From assembly GCA_005862285.1 (NCBI GenBank), contig SZXW01000010.1, forward strand, positions 857,138 through 921,137: a stretch of DNA of 64,000 bases. Reading direction: 5' to 3'. Positions 63,972 to 64,000 of the stretch are shown piece after piece; the first letter of the stretch is position 1, and each line of letters opens with the position of its first letter. Both the position numbers and the translations under genes were made by a program. The notes under the pieces were generated by a model. It did no database searches. It saw only the letters and a program-made list of their open reading frames with translations, and was not told where the DNA came from. The DNA comes from Chlorobium sp. (GTDB lineage Bacteria; Bacteroidota; Chlorobiia; Chlorobiales; Chlorobiaceae).

Positions 63972-64000
63972 GTGAGGGACGTTGATCCGTAAGTGAAATA

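Larger units (their letters stand above)
58421..64000. repeat. Tandem array of a 1481-bp unit, first copy split by an IS
   Basis: Unit 1 is 58421-58846 plus 61436-62494, interrupted by the IS21 element. Unit 2 is 62495-63975. Unit 3 starts at 63976 and runs off the window. Offsets are exact: 4074 bp for the part left of the IS, 1481 bp for the part right of it, and the encoded proteins are identical. Each unit holds, from low to high coordinates, an antitoxin gene, an overlapping toxin gene (both minus) and two decayed RAYT fragments (plus). Confidence 0.95.

Noticed and set aside
1..64000. tRNA, rRNA, riboswitch or CRISPR loci
   Set aside because: None was recognised by eye. A covariance-model or CRISPR search would be the decisive test.

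Overview
The window looks like chromosomal DNA of a green sulfur bacterium (Chlorobiaceae, Chlorobium-like). Two genes point there: a 75-residue chlorosome-envelope-type protein (26788-27015, minus) and a 3-vinyl-bacteriochlorophyllide hydratase of the BchF/BchV family (12000-12488, minus). No rRNA, tRNA or CRISPR array was recognised. Most genes sit at moderate GC. Two stretches stand out by composition: a GC-rich pair at 1213-2969 and a very AT-rich gene at 56160-58430.

Layout. 1-16 kb: a secreted repeat protein, a PuuE-type deacetylase coupled to a GNAT acetyltransferase, a pentapeptide-repeat protein with an internal 120-bp duplication, a cyclase-family lipoprotein, a CheB-CheR-PAS fusion, a BMP-type lipoprotein, an SDR, methyltransferases, the BchF/V gene, trmB and an acetyl-CoA hydrolase/transferase-family gene. 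16-36 kb: small enzymes, a two-gene signalling operon (17457-21364), the chlorosome gene, a histidine decarboxylase gene lying between two copies of a 130-145 bp repeat, a lipoprotein, a LexA/UmuD-like repressor and an M20 amidohydrolase. 36.8-49.1 kb: a surface-polysaccharide locus. Nine minus-strand genes run from a UDP-glucuronate decarboxylase to a glycosyltransferase, with an acyltransferase-3 gene converging on them. 49.3-55.8 kb: RtcB plus archease, Ogt, a second signalling kinase and a PolB-exo2-type nuclease.

The most notable system is the minus-strand pair 19967-21364 / 17457-19961. An enzyme with an N-terminal hotdog-like domain and a C-terminal SAM methyltransferase domain is followed, 5 nt later, by a hybrid kinase. 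The kinase's multi-helix N-terminus resembles CqsS/LqsS/PhcS quorum-sensing receptors. This is the gene logic of the PhcB-PhcS fatty-acid methyl-ester signalling pair of Ralstonia, here with receiver and HPt modules fused to the kinase. A paralogous CqsS-like kinase without a synthase partner lies at 51978-54569.

The right end (about 55.8-64 kb) is an accessory island. It starts with a tyrosine-integrase remnant, followed by a very AT-rich HD + HSP90-like ATPase gene with a conflict-system-like architecture. Next comes a tandem array of a 1481-bp unit carrying a HigB/HigA-type toxin-antitoxin pair and two decayed RAYT (IS200-like) fragments. The first unit is split by a complete 2589-bp IS21-family element with a 4-bp target duplication, which cuts the end off the toxin and separates it from its antitoxin. 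The window ends 25 bp into a third unit, so the array continues beyond it.
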